A DNA stretch of 64,000 nucleotides, taken from assembly GCA_007695285.1 (NCBI GenBank), contig REEC01000120.1, forward strand, positions 1 to 64,000, written 5' to 3'. The notes below the pieces were generated by a model. That model saw nothing but the letters and a program-made list of their open reading frames with translations, was not told where the DNA came from and searched no databases. The position numbers and the translations under genes were made by a program. The stretch is from Spirochaetaceae bacterium. Lineage in GTDB: Bacteria; Spirochaetota; Spirochaetia; DSM-27196; PXBQ01. Within the stretch, counting starts at the first letter, position 1, and each line of letters begins with the position of its first letter. Of this stretch, positions 26,937 to 36,198 are shown one piece after another.

Positions 26937-28205
26937 ATGATCGAACACAAAAAGACGACCAACGACAAGGCGTTCCTGATCGGCGTACATCGGCCGGGAT
27001 CGGCTCGCGAAGACGCACGCACGTCTCTCGACGAGCTTTCGGGCCTCGTCTCGGCGGTAAGGATGAGCGAGGTCGGGAGAGCCGTTCTTACGATAAAAAC
27101 CGAACACCCACGGTATCTCGTCGGATCCGGGCGGGCCCTCGAGATGGCGACCGAGGCGAAAGAGGCCGGCGCCGACTTCATCGTGTTCGATGAAGAGCTC
27201 TCACCGTCGCAGCAAAGAAACTGGGACAAAGTGTCGGGCATCACGACGATCGATCGCCACGAGATCATTATCGACATCTTTGCGCGCCGCGCACGTTCGC
27301 ACGAAGCTATCGCGCAGGTTGAGCTCGCGCGCATGGAGTATTCGCTTCCGCGGCTCACGAACCAATGGACCCACCTTTCGCGGCAGCGCGGTGGCGCTCG
27401 CGGTACGCGTGGTGAAGGCGAAACGCAGCTCGAGCTCGACCGTCGACAGGTCCTTCGCCGAATCGCTCGGGTCAAGCGCGATCTCGAGAAGTTGGCCGAA
27501 CGCCGGGAGACGCTTCGAAGACGGCGAACGCGCGTCCCGCTGACGACGGCAGCCGTCGTCGGATACACCAACGCGGGAAAGTCGTCGTTCATAGAACGGC
27601 TGACCGGCGCCGACATTTTCGTCGCGAATCAACTCTTTGCAACACTCGACCCGACGACGAAAATTCTCGAGCTCCCGGATCTTCCTTCGATCTTACTCAC
27701 CGACACGGTAGGGTTTGTCCGAAAACTCCCGCACGGGCTGATCGAGGCGTTCAAATCGACGCTCGAAGAGGCGGTCCAGGCCCAATTCCTGATCCACGTC
27801 GTCGATGCGTCGAATCCCGACATGCTCCACCAGTTTGAGGTGACACGGAGAGTGCTCGCGGAACTCGGCGCGCAACAGCCGACGATCGTCGTCTTGAATA
27901 AGCGAGACCTGGTCGCCGAACTGCCGGTAATTCCCGCCACTTTCGGCGAGGCGATTCCGTTTTCGTGCACGACCGGTTACGGTCTTGACGAAGTGCTCGA
28001 TCGAATCCAACAAATCGTACGCACGTTGTTTGAGAGCGAAACGTATCACTTTCCGGCAACTCGCCACGATCTTGCGGCGCTTGTTCACCGCAATGGCGAG
28101 GTCATGGAGGAGTCGTTCACCGACGACGAGATCCGTATTCATGCGCGCCTCGACGAACAGACCCGCGCACGCCTCGAAAAGTATCGCGCACCTCGGGTGT
28201 CGTAA
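26937..28205 (+). CDS. hflX: Ribosome-associated GTPase HflX, 422 aa
   Basis: HflX binds the 50S/70S ribosome and splits stalled ribosomes under stress. An N-terminal HflX domain (~1-195) carries the diagnostic RGGARGTRGEGETQLELDRR stretch. The G domain follows with G1 GYTNAGKSS, G3 DTVGF in LLTDTVGFVRKLP and G4 NKRD in VVLNKRDLV. Length is typical. It follows the Cys-rich gene by 22 bases. Confidence 0.95.
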   Translation: MIEHKKTTNDKAFLIGVHRPGSAREDARTSLDELSGLVSAVRMSEVGRAVLTIKTEHPRYLVGSGRALEMATEAKEAGADFIVFDEELSPSQQRNWDKVSGITTIDRHEIIIDIFARRARSHEAIAQVELARMEYSLPRLTNQWTHLSRQRGGARGTRGEGETQLELDRRQVLRRIARVKRDLEKLAERRETLRRRRTRVPLTTAAVVGYTNAGKSSFIERLTGADIFVANQLFATLDPTTKILELPDLPSILLTDTVGFVRKLPHGLIEAFKSTLEEAVQAQFLIHVVDASNPDMLHQFEVTRRVLAELGAQQPTIVVLNKRDLVAELPVIPATFGEAIPFSCTTGYGLDEVLDRIQQIVRTLFESETYHFPATRHDLAALVHRNGEVMEESFTDDEIRIHARLDEQTRARLEKYRAPRVS

Positions 28206-28258
28206 CACACGACTTAACATCCGACGAGCTCCGGCGTCCGTGCCGGTTTCCTCCACGT

Positions 28259-28287
28259 TTGCGTCGAGACGGATGCTTTGGTAAAAT
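28259..28287 (+). promoter_or_regulatory. ogt promoter (leaderless architecture)
   Basis: TTGCGT (28259-28264), 17-base spacer, TAAAAT (28282-28287). The -10 ends six bases before the GTG start of ogt and there is no Shine-Dalgarno, so the mRNA should start at or next to the start codon. Confidence 0.65.
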
Positions 28288-28293
28288 GGCCGC

Positions 28294-28815
28294 GTGAACG
28301 GTAAAACCCACGTCTATACGCACGGTTTTGACTCGCCGGTCGGACTTCTGTACGTTGGAGTCGACAAGAACGGCGCGGTCAGGGCCGTGAGTTTTGAACG
28401 CCCGATCGTCGCGAGGCCGGACTGGATCGTCGAGGAGAACAAGTACGCGTGCGGGGAGTTCGAGTACCAGCTCGAGCAATACTTCTCCGGCATGCTTCGG
28501 CGTTTTTCGCTCGACGTCGAATTCTCCGGGACCGAGTTCCAAAAAACCGTCTGGAGGCGCCTGCGGAAGCTGAATTTCGGCGAGACCGTGACGTACGGCG
28601 AAATAGCGCGCAAGATCGGTCGCCGTGACGCGGCCCGGGCGGTCGGCAACGCCGTCGCGGCCAATCCGGTTCCGATCATCGTCCCGTGCCACCGCGTGAT
28701 TCCGGCAAACGGAAAACTCGGCCTATACGGCGCGCGTTCGCTCGAGAAAGACCGTGGAACGGCGATCAAGAGTTATCTGCTCGAACTCGAGTCGGGTGGA
28801 CCCTCGACCGCGTAA
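28294..28815 (+). CDS. ogt: Methylated-DNA--protein-cysteine methyltransferase, 173 aa
   Basis: Suicide repair of O6-methylguanine: the alkyl group is moved to the active cysteine in IIVPCHRVIPANGKLGLYG. The DNA-binding GETVTYGEIARKIGRRDAARAVGNA segment precedes it. There is no AdaA-type N-terminal domain. The start is GTG 28294; no ribosome site precedes it, and the promoter -10 lies six bases upstream. It is convergent with the DUF5312-like gene, with a four-base gap. Confidence 0.93.
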   Translation: MNGKTHVYTHGFDSPVGLLYVGVDKNGAVRAVSFERPIVARPDWIVEENKYACGEFEYQLEQYFSGMLRRFSLDVEFSGTEFQKTVWRRLRKLNFGETVTYGEIARKIGRRDAARAVGNAVAANPVPIIVPCHRVIPANGKLGLYGARSLEKDRGTAIKSYLLELESGGPSTA

Positions 28816-28819
28816 AACA

Positions 28820-30409
28820 TCACTTCTTCATGCGCTTCGCGTACACCTGCATCAACTGAACGAAGTAGTAGGTTTTCTTGTAGACCTCGACCATTCTCTC
28901 TTTGAGATTCCGGTCCGACGCAGCTTCGAGTTCTTTCCAGTTCAAGATGAGCTCGTGTTTCGGCCGCTCGTAATCGGTGATCAAGTCCTTCAAGTGGCGA
29001 CCAATCTCGATAAGTTGCGACGCACACTCGGTGATCATTTTTGCGGCCTTTCCGTTCACCGCGTCGAGCGTGTCGCGCAAGACACGAACGGTCGATGGAT
29101 CACGCTCGACGACGCGGCCGACCGCCTTCTTGAGTTTAATCCCCAACTCGCCTTCCTCGGCGAGCGAGTCGTCGAACTCGACGACCTCGTTCGAGATCTC
29201 GAGTACCGCGTGGAACGCGTCTGAAAGCCGTTGTGACGTGATGTTCTCGCTCCACGTCCCGCGTACCAACAGCAAGTCGCGAATCAACTCGCGGAAGTCT
29301 TTTTTGTAGTAGTCGAGCAGAAAGGCTTTCATGTAGTTGATTGCATCGGTGTGCAGAAACCCCGCGATCATCTTCTTGGAGAACATGAGATTAGCTTTCT
29401 CGGTGTAGTACTTCGTTCGCGTAACGACCGTCGTGCCGAAGATAACCGTACTCAACTGCTCGATCTTCCGATTCTTCCGTTCGATGACAAGCTTCTGGAT
29501 CGTCGCTTCGGTTGTCGTCTTGAGCTTGTTCAAGTACCCTTCGACGATCCGTTCGCTCGGAACTCTCGCTTGCGAAGTCCACGCCGGCTTCCCGTCGATA
29601 TGCCGAATCATCAGCGAAAGAACCTCGCTCCGACGGACGTTCTCGATAACCGAAAGAACGCGTTTCCACGCCGAACGGTCGACAATCTCGACACCGCGGA
29701 ATTCGCTAAGGGTGTCGAATGCAGCATCCCAGTTCAGGTCGCGTTCGAGCGGCAGAATCAACTCGAGAAAGTCCTTGAGATCATCGGAGACGTACTCTCC
29801 GTTTATCGCCTCGAATTTCGGTTTATAGACGAAGTTGTTTTCCTGGATCGCTGAATCGAACTTCTTGAGCAGAAAGTAGAAGTCGAACACGGCGAGATTG
29901 ACGAACATAAGAACCGTGTTATAGGTCCGGTTCACCTCGTTCACGGTAGTGTGGTCGAACCCGCCGAAGAACCGCACCATCGAGTCTTTGATCTCCGCGG
30001 CAACGGTCTGCATGTCTACCTCGCCCGCACGACTCCGTATCGACTCCTCGGTGAATTGCTCCTTCAGCGCGCGTTGCTGCTCCGACATCCGTGCCTCGAT
30101 CACGACCTGCCTCAGCGTCTCAGACTTAGCCGCATTCTGGAGAAGATTGTTCGCGGGCCCGACGGTACGATAGACATCAAAAAAGAACCGTGCAAGCGCC
30201 GGTTGTACCTCTTGCGTCTTTGGCTTGTAGAACTTCAGTCGCTCTTTTGAGAGTTGCTTGCCGATCAACTTGAGCTGACGCCGCTTCTCGCGCTCGGGAT
30301 CACCTCCACTGAGGAACACGGAGAAGATTCTGTCGAGAATGCCGAACGCCCCACCGGCAGAGTCGGTATCGTCGTTCTTTTTTGGGGAATCCCGGCGTTC
30401 GGAAACCAT
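28820..30409 (-). CDS. Spirochaete-specific conserved protein (DUF5312-like), 529 aa
   Basis: A long, largely helical cytoplasmic protein with no known function. From memory it matches the family found almost only in spirochaetes (DUF5312). Features: a short Gly-rich N-terminus (GGAFGILDRIFSVFLSGGD), KLIGKQLSKERLKFYKPKTQEVQPALARFF-type region, and a basic helical C-terminus. Two ATGs occur (30415 and 30409). The promoter -10 ends one base before the first and seven before the second, so the second (MVSERRDSPK) is the only one a leaderless transcript could use. Confidence 0.7.
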   Translation of the reverse strand: MVSERRDSPKKNDDTDSAGGAFGILDRIFSVFLSGGDPEREKRRQLKLIGKQLSKERLKFYKPKTQEVQPALARFFFDVYRTVGPANNLLQNAAKSETLRQVVIEARMSEQQRALKEQFTEESIRSRAGEVDMQTVAAEIKDSMVRFFGGFDHTTVNEVNRTYNTVLMFVNLAVFDFYFLLKKFDSAIQENNFVYKPKFEAINGEYVSDDLKDFLELILPLERDLNWDAAFDTLSEFRGVEIVDRSAWKRVLSVIENVRRSEVLSLMIRHIDGKPAWTSQARVPSERIVEGYLNKLKTTTEATIQKLVIERKNRKIEQLSTVIFGTTVVTRTKYYTEKANLMFSKKMIAGFLHTDAINYMKAFLLDYYKKDFRELIRDLLLVRGTWSENITSQRLSDAFHAVLEISNEVVEFDDSLAEEGELGIKLKKAVGRVVERDPSTVRVLRDTLDAVNGKAAKMITECASQLIEIGRHLKDLITDYERPKHELILNWKELEAASDRNLKERMVEVYKKTYYFVQLMQVYAKRMKK

Positions 30410-30416
30410 GGCCATA

Positions 30417-30446
30417 ACAGTACGAGAAACCCGACCTCGTTGTCAA
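30417..30446 (-). promoter_or_regulatory. Promoter of the DUF5312-like gene (leaderless architecture)
   Basis: Minus strand TTGACA (30446-30441), 18-base spacer, TACTGT (30422-30417). The -10 ends seven bases before ATG 30409. It is divergent from the aminotransferase promoter, with only 17 bases between the two -35 boxes. Confidence 0.7.
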
Positions 30447-30463
30447 CGAAACACCGGGGACGA

Positions 30464-30493
30464 TTGCGTCGGTCGTGACGTTCCGAGTATAGT
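30464..30493 (+). promoter_or_regulatory. Aminotransferase promoter (leaderless architecture)
   Basis: TTGCGT (30464-30469), 18-base spacer, TATAGT (30488-30493), ending six bases before ATG 30500. No Shine-Dalgarno precedes the gene. Confidence 0.65.
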
Positions 30494-30499
30494 GGCGCC

Positions 30500-31780
30500 A
30501 TGAATCCGATCGCTCGTGAACTTAACGACACGATTAAAGGCACCTTGCTCGACCGCGTCCTCTCGGATTTCGGTCGAAAAATCTTTTTCCCGCGCGGAAT
30601 CGTCGCGCAGACAACCGAAGCGACCGAGAGAGCGCACCGCTTCAACGCTACGGTCGGGATGGCGTCACGCGAAGGCCGACCGATCATACTTCCGTCGCTT
30701 TCTCGCGTTATCCCGGATCTTTCCCCGGATGAAGCCGTGTCGTACGCTCCGACCGCGGGTGTCCCCGAGCTTCGGCGGATCTGGCGTGATGAGATCCGGA
30801 AGAAAAACCCGACGGTCGGCGACGCCGCGTTCTCGCTCCCTGCCGTCGTCCCCGGACTCACGTCGGGGTTGTCGTTGGCCGCCGACCTTTTTTTTGACGT
30901 CGGCAACACGCTCATTTTGCCGGACATGTTCTGGGGAAATTACCGCCTCATCGCCGATGAGCGTCACGGAACGAAAATCGCTACGTTTCGATTCTTCTCG
31001 GCGACCGGTGAACTGGACCTCGATGCATTCGCAGAAACCGTCCGCACGGCGACCGGATCGAAGCTACTTCTCCTGTTGAACTTCCCGAACAACCCGACCG
31101 GATACTCGCCGAATTTCTCCGAAGCGGAGAGAATCGTCACAATACTGACCGCCGAGGCCGAGCACCGAGACATCGTTGTCGTGCTCGACGACGCGTACTA
31201 CGGATTATTCTACGAACGCAATACGTACACCGAGTCACTCTTTGCTCCGTTGTGTCGTGCGCACAAGAACCTGCTCGCGATCAAGGTCGACGGAACGACA
31301 AAGGAAGAGTTCACGTGGGGATTCCGGATCGGGTTTGTCACATTCGGCGGTGCTTCTATCGATGCAACCGGGTACGACGTGCTCGTGAAGAAGCTCATGG
31401 GTGCGATCAGATCGTCGGTCTCGAACTCGAGCCGAATTGCACAGAGCCTGCTTATTCGATTATTGACCTCGGCCGAGCACGAAGCGGAGAAGAAACACGA
31501 ATTCGAGACGTTGAAAACCCGGTACCGGAAGATCAAGGAGATCCTCGCGTCTCGTGCCGATCACCCACGCCTGCACGCATTGCCGTTTAACTCCGGCTAC
31601 TTCATGAGCTTCCGATGCGACGGCATCTCCGCCGAAGCGCTGCGCATCGCGCTGCTCGACTCGGGAATCGGGGTGATCTCGATCGACGACGTGTTTATCC
31701 GGATCGCGTTCTCCGGAGTCGACACCGAGCGCCTTCCCGAGTTGTTTGACGAGATTTTCCACCACGCCGAGGCGTTGTAG
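30500..31780 (+). CDS. PLP-dependent class I/II aminotransferase, 426 aa
   Basis: Fold-type I aminotransferase. Recognisable parts are SYAPTAGVPELRRIWRDEI, NFPNNPTGYS with the substrate-binding asparagine, and DDAYYGLFY with the PLP-nitrogen aspartate. The likely Schiff-base lysine is in VDGTTKEEFTWGFRIGF. Substrate not deducible; aspartate- or alanine-type donors are usual. Its promoter suggests a leaderless message. The next gene, a solute-binding lipoprotein, follows after nine bases, so they share an operon. Confidence 0.85.
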   Translation: MNPIARELNDTIKGTLLDRVLSDFGRKIFFPRGIVAQTTEATERAHRFNATVGMASREGRPIILPSLSRVIPDLSPDEAVSYAPTAGVPELRRIWRDEIRKKNPTVGDAAFSLPAVVPGLTSGLSLAADLFFDVGNTLILPDMFWGNYRLIADERHGTKIATFRFFSATGELDLDAFAETVRTATGSKLLLLLNFPNNPTGYSPNFSEAERIVTILTAEAEHRDIVVVLDDAYYGLFYERNTYTESLFAPLCRAHKNLLAIKVDGTTKEEFTWGFRIGFVTFGGASIDATGYDVLVKKLMGAIRSSVSNSSRIAQSLLIRLLTSAEHEAEKKHEFETLKTRYRKIKEILASRADHPRLHALPFNSGYFMSFRCDGISAEALRIALLDSGIGVISIDDVFIRIAFSGVDTERLPELFDEIFHHAEAL

Positions 31781-31789
31781 GACGACACG

Positions 31790-33022
31790 ATGACCGCAAG
31801 ACTCGTTACGCTGATTGTTTGCGCGAGCGCGATCGTCCTCGGTTGCTCGCGCCCCGGTGGAGTCGTCACAGTCTGGACCGACAGTAGTGAGATCGTCGCG
31901 TACTCGGAAGTGTTCAACGCGACGCGGTCCGATATCAAGGTGGTCGTTCGGCATCGTTCAGACCTCGTCGCTTCGCTACGGAACGCGATCACGCCTCCCG
32001 ACCTGATAATCGGTTCATATCTCGCGACGTCGACCGTGATGTCACAGATGAGCGCAACCGACCAGTTGATTAGCAGGTCGGCGCTCTCGCGTGAGGACTT
32101 TTACCCGGAATTCCTGGCTCTTGGGAAATGGAACGACCGCCAGGTGCTGCTGCCCGTTTCGTTCGACCTCCCGATGATCGTATCGCTCTCCGACGGCAGC
32201 TTGAACAGGACCACCGCGTTCATTGTCTCGGCCGATGAGCTCCGCGACGCCGCCGCCGATTTCAACGTCTTGAGCGGCAACAGGTTCACGCACGTGGGTT
32301 TTTCGCCGCGCTGGGACGGACGTTTTCTTGCTCTATTCGTGCGGATGAGCGGCGCCGGTTTTCGCGAAGGCGCGGACGGTACTCCCGAGTGGGACCACGA
32401 TCGCCTTATCGCCGCGACCGATCGGTTGTCCGATTGGATCGTCGAGGCGAATCGCTCGCGTGCGCTCGATGCCGCTTTCTCTGAGCGTTACTTGTACGAT
32501 CCTCTCCGCGTGCTGCTCGACCGAGGACGTATCGCGTTTGTCTACAAAACTGCCTCGGAGTACTTCGAACAGAACGATCTACAACGTCGCACAACCCGGT
32601 TTTCGTGGCCGGCCGAGAACAGGATCCCGGTTCCCGACTCGGTCAGGATGGCAGGAATCCCGGACCGAGCGGCAAACCGCGCGGGAGCGGAGCAGTTCGT
32701 CGTGTGGCTCTTGAACGCGGACGTGCAGAAGAACCTTCTCGAGAGGGCTCGCGAACGCCGTATGCGCTCCTTCGGTATCGCCGGCGGATTCTCCGCCCTG
32801 ATACAGCTCAACGAGGACTGGTTTCCGAACTTCTACCCGGAGCTTCTTGGTATGATGCCGCAGGAATCCGAACTGAGCTTCCCCAACCGTCTACCACGCA
32901 ACTGGAGCGCCATCGTCGATGAGGTCGTAATACCGTGGGTCGACGACGTAGTTACGGGCAAGAACGGCGACGGTTCGTTCGATGAACGACTGAAAACGTG
33001 GCTCCTCCGCCACGGCGAGTGA
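31790..33022 (+). CDS. Extracellular solute-binding lipoprotein, 410 aa
   Basis: A type II signal peptide with lipobox VLGC at residues ~16-19 is followed by a bacterial family-1 binding-protein fold (VTVWTDSSEIVAYSEVFNATR, PDLIIGSYL, TEWDHD-like and NADVQKNLL segments). Such proteins deliver sugars or similar solutes to an ABC importer. No permease genes accompany it; an MsmX/UgpC-type ATPase lies just downstream with its own promoter. It is cotranscribed with the aminotransferase. Confidence 0.8.
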   Translation: MTARLVTLIVCASAIVLGCSRPGGVVTVWTDSSEIVAYSEVFNATRSDIKVVVRHRSDLVASLRNAITPPDLIIGSYLATSTVMSQMSATDQLISRSALSREDFYPEFLALGKWNDRQVLLPVSFDLPMIVSLSDGSLNRTTAFIVSADELRDAAADFNVLSGNRFTHVGFSPRWDGRFLALFVRMSGAGFREGADGTPEWDHDRLIAATDRLSDWIVEANRSRALDAAFSERYLYDPLRVLLDRGRIAFVYKTASEYFEQNDLQRRTTRFSWPAENRIPVPDSVRMAGIPDRAANRAGAEQFVVWLLNADVQKNLLERARERRMRSFGIAGGFSALIQLNEDWFPNFYPELLGMMPQESELSFPNRLPRNWSAIVDEVVIPWVDDVVTGKNGDGSFDERLKTWLLRHGE

Positions 33023-33078
33023 CGCCGACGGCGCAAACTCATATGGCCACGTCAGCGGGGCGCAAATCGGAATTTTAA

Positions 33079-33107
33079 TTGACAACAGGGTATTTGTACC
33101 GTAAGAT
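33079..33107 (+). promoter_or_regulatory. Promoter of the MsmX/UgpC-type ATPase gene
   Basis: TTGACA (33079-33084), exactly 17 bases, TAAGAT (33102-33107). A ~28-base leader with CGGAGG precedes the ATG, so this gene uses a conventional leader. Confidence 0.75.
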
Positions 33108-33141
33108 GACAGCGATAGCATAAACTCTCTCGGAGGTTTTC

Positions 33142-34269
33142 ATGGCAACAGTTGAGTTGAAATCCATCACAAAAGTGTACGATGGAGGGGTCCAGGCGGT
33201 CAAAGACGCGAACATCACGGTTCAGGACAAAGAGTTCGTGGTTCTCGTCGGTCCGTCGGGATGTGGCAAGACGACCACGCTTCGCATGGTCGCAGGTCTC
33301 GAGGACATCACGGCAGGTGAGCTCTTGATCGACGGGAAGCTCGTCAACGATGTTCCGCCGAAAGATCGGGATATCGCGATGGTTTTCCAGAATTACGCGT
33401 TGTACCCGCACATGACGGTGTACGACAACATGGCGTTTGGTTTGAAGATCCGGAAATTCCAGAAGACTGAGATCAAAAAGCGCGTCGACGAGGCAGCCAA
33501 GATTCTCGACATCGAGGAACTACTCGATCGAAAGCCGAAAGCACTCTCCGGTGGACAGCGCCAACGTGTCGCAGTCGGACGCGCAATCGTTCGAAAGCCG
33601 AAAGTCTTCCTGTTCGATGAACCACTCTCGAATCTCGACGCGAAACTTCGCGTTCAGATGCGCGCGGAGATCTCCGGGCTGCACAACCGGTTGCAAGCGA
33701 CGATGATCTACGTTACGCACGACCAGGTCGAGGCGATGACGATGGGTGACAAGATCGTCGTGATGCGTGACGGTGTTATCCAGCAGATCGGTGATCCGCT
33801 CGAGTTGTACAACTTCCCGATCAATCGCTTCGTCGCAGGGTTCATCGGATCGCCTCCGATGAACTTCATGACCGTGAAGATCACCGAAGAAGGTGGAAAG
33901 ATCTTCATGGACGAGGGCAATTACAAGATTTTGGTCGAAGGCAAGCAGGCCGATGTCGTGAAGCCGTACGTCGGCAAGGAACTGGTGTTCGGTATCCGCC
34001 CGGAGGATCTCGAACACAACCCCGACGCCGCCGAGCAGGTTTCTTTCAAGGCGACAATCGACGTTGTCGAACCGTTGGGTGCAGAGATTCATCTCTATGT
34101 CAACACGGGTTCGCACCAGATCATCGCGCGCATCCCGCCGCACGTCGAGGTCGCCGTCGGTGACGAGATCAAGTTTGTCCCAAACCTGAAGAAATCAATC
34201 TTCTTCGACATGGAATCGGAACAGGCATTGTCGGTTCAGGCCGGCGCCGTCGAGACCGGAGCAAGATAA
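33142..34269 (+). CDS. Sugar ABC importer ATP-binding protein (UgpC/MsmX type), 375 aa
   Basis: It energises carbohydrate or glycerol-phosphate importers. Walker [10 protein letters not shown], signature [15 protein letters not shown], Walker [17 protein letters not shown] and H-loop [16 protein letters not shown] are intact. The C-terminal TOBE regulatory domain (~240-365) is present. A strong CGGAGG site and promoter precede it, and a strong terminator follows, so it is monocistronic. A stand-alone ATPase of this type usually serves several importers encoded elsewhere. Confidence 0.94.
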   Translation: MATVELKSITKVYDGGVQAVKDANITVQDKEFVVLVGPSGCGKTTTLRMVAGLEDITAGELLIDGKLVNDVPPKDRDIAMVFQNYALYPHMTVYDNMAFGLKIRKFQKTEIKKRVDEAAKILDIEELLDRKPKALSGGQRQRVAVGRAIVRKPKVFLFDEPLSNLDAKLRVQMRAEISGLHNRLQATMIYVTHDQVEAMTMGDKIVVMRDGVIQQIGDPLELYNFPINRFVAGFIGSPPMNFMTVKITEEGGKIFMDEGNYKILVEGKQADVVKPYVGKELVFGIRPEDLEHNPDAAEQVSFKATIDVVEPLGAEIHLYVNTGSHQIIARIPPHVEVAVGDEIKFVPNLKKSIFFDMESEQALSVQAGAVETGAR

Positions 34270-34302
34270 GCTCGCACTGACCGCGCTATTCCAAGCCCCG
34301 GC

Positions 34303-34332
34303 TTCCGCCGGGGCTTTTTTGTCGGCGGTCCT
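34303..34332 (+). terminator. Intrinsic terminator after the ATPase gene
   Basis: AAGCCCCGGC (34303-34312), TTCC loop, GCCGGGGCTT (34317-34326), then a run of Ts. Textbook rho-independent terminator. Confidence 0.93.
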
Positions 34333-34350
34333 CATTTCGTATGCGCGGCA

Positions 34351-34379
34351 TTTACAAGCTTCGTAGCAGATCGTATACT
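34351..34379 (+). promoter_or_regulatory. Promoter of the chemoreceptor-like gene (leaderless architecture)
   Basis: TTTACA (34351-34356), 17-base spacer, TATACT (34374-34379), ending seven bases before ATG 34387. No Shine-Dalgarno is present. Confidence 0.65.
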
Positions 34380-34386
34380 CCGATAA

Positions 34387-36159
34387 ATGTTGGATAACGA
34401 CACGACTCTCCGAGATGAGCTTATCGTCGCGTTGCAGGAGTTGACCGACGGCACGCACGATGTTTTTTTGAAGCTCGCAGACACGTTCCCGTCGCTTTTG
34501 AGAGAACTCTTTCGCAGCCTCGAGGCGTCGGGCGCCGCGGTCGCGTCGTTTGAGACCGGAGAGGCGGCCGACGACGTATCGCTGAAGCGCACGATCGCAG
34601 ACACCCGCGCCTTAGTCGACAACGCGAGCGACCGACTCGAGGAATTCCAGAATCACGACGAACAGCTCTTTCGGCGACTCGACGCGGAGATCGAACGGTT
34701 AACGTCTCTCGACACGTTCATCGGCCGGATTCGCGAGGACTCGGTCGAGATGGAGTTGATCTCGCTGAACGCGATGACGGTCGCGCTCAAGGCGGGATCC
34801 GCCGGACGCGCGTTTTCGTACATTACCGAGGAGCTCAAACGCCTCTCGAATCGCACGATCGCTCTGACCGAAGAAATTGCCGACCGCGGGGCTACGCTAC
34901 TCGACGAGTTCACGTCGTTTCGCGACTCCGTCCGCGAGATTCGCGCTTTCCAGGAGCAGTTTTTCACGCGTTTTCGCGAAGAACTGCACGCGTGCTTCGA
35001 CTCGTGCACCACGGGTATTTCCGAGCTGACGTCGTCTCTCAAGAATATTCGCGCTCACTCCGAGACGGTGAAGGCACCTCTCTCGACGATCATGGAGCAC
35101 GTGCAGGTGCACGACATTATCAAACAATCGATCGACCACGTTGTTATCTCGCTCCGAGAACTTCGGAACGTCGACACCAACGGTACCGACGAAGACACTC
35201 TCGACGAGCTCTCGTTCCTCGCGAGAATTCCGGATTTATGCTCCGCACTGCTTCGCGACATTCAAAGCAAGATATCGACGAGCCGCACGGTATTCGCGGA
35301 GAATAACGCACAGATCGAGACGACGTTGAACGAGGTCGAAGAGAGACGCCGCAAATTCGTGAATTCGAGTATCGGGGCCGACGGGCGACTTCACGGCCTT
35401 TTTCGCGATACCGAAGAAAGCCTCGCGCAACTCACCTCCGACCTCAATAAAGCCGCACGGATGAAACAGCGGATCGCGAGCGCGTCGCGCGAAATTGTCG
35501 GACGGCTGCGAGCACTCGAAGACGATTTCACGTCGTTCTCGTCTATGCTCACGCGGTTTCACGCGATCGATATCGCTTCGCGCATCGAGGTAGCGAAACA
35601 GGAAGTTCTTCGCCGAATGGGCGGCACGGTCGAGCAGATGACCGACTTGACCCGACGAATCGAGCTCGATGTCACACACGCGTTGAACGAGACGAAGGCT
35701 TTTATCGCCGAGACCAACGTCACGATCCTGACTTTTCAGGAAGCGTTCGAGTCGCAAGAGCAGTTCGCAACCGAGTTCGCGGCCGACGTCCGCACGGCGT
35801 ACGACTCCCTCACTCTCGCGCGCCGGTCGATGGCGAGTTCGCTCGAGAGTTTTGCGTTCTTCTCGCGCGGTTTCACGACATTGTTCACCGATGTTCGGGC
35901 CGAACTCGAACGTCTCGATGTCCTCGACGGCGAAGTCGATCGCGTGATCGGGCGGCTGTACACGGTCAAGGAGGATTCGGAACGCCGGATGAAACCGATT
36001 CTCGCGCGACTCAACCGCGAGTCGTGGCATATCGAGAACGAGAAGCTCCAGCGGATGATCGAACGTTTCACGATACTCACGCATAAAAAATCCGCCGCGG
36101 AGATAGGCGGTTTTGAGGTAGAAGAAGGAGCCGAATCGGGTGAGGTCACGCTCTTCTGA
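34387..36159 (+). CDS. Soluble chemoreceptor-like coiled-coil protein, 590 aa
   Basis: Almost entirely helical with no membrane span. Residues ~118-160 (DSVEMELISLNAMTVALKAG then RAFSYITEELKRLS) mimic the signalling hairpin tip of methyl-accepting proteins, where LNAxxxAxxAGxxGxxFxxIxxE is conserved. A weaker second copy (FHAIDIASRIEVAKQEVLRR) lies near residues 395-415. It lacks the full MCP tip, so direct CheA/CheW docking is uncertain. The next gene is cheD, the receptor deamidase, supporting a chemotaxis or related sensing role. The C-terminus ends EVTLF, echoed by the end of CheD. Confidence 0.7.
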   Translation: MLDNDTTLRDELIVALQELTDGTHDVFLKLADTFPSLLRELFRSLEASGAAVASFETGEAADDVSLKRTIADTRALVDNASDRLEEFQNHDEQLFRRLDAEIERLTSLDTFIGRIREDSVEMELISLNAMTVALKAGSAGRAFSYITEELKRLSNRTIALTEEIADRGATLLDEFTSFRDSVREIRAFQEQFFTRFREELHACFDSCTTGISELTSSLKNIRAHSETVKAPLSTIMEHVQVHDIIKQSIDHVVISLRELRNVDTNGTDEDTLDELSFLARIPDLCSALLRDIQSKISTSRTVFAENNAQIETTLNEVEERRRKFVNSSIGADGRLHGLFRDTEESLAQLTSDLNKAARMKQRIASASREIVGRLRALEDDFTSFSSMLTRFHAIDIASRIEVAKQEVLRRMGGTVEQMTDLTRRIELDVTHALNETKAFIAETNVTILTFQEAFESQEQFATEFAADVRTAYDSLTLARRSMASSLESFAFFSRGFTTLFTDVRAELERLDVLDGEVDRVIGRLYTVKEDSERRMKPILARLNRESWHIENEKLQRMIERFTILTHKKSAAEIGGFEVEEGAESGEVTLF

Positions 36160-36198
36160 CGTCCGACGTCTGCCGCGGGATCAACGAAGACTAACCGG

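Noticed and set aside
34387-36159. Full methyl-accepting chemotaxis receptor
   Set aside because: The signalling-tip pattern is only partial and there is no membrane or ligand domain, so it is called chemoreceptor-like.
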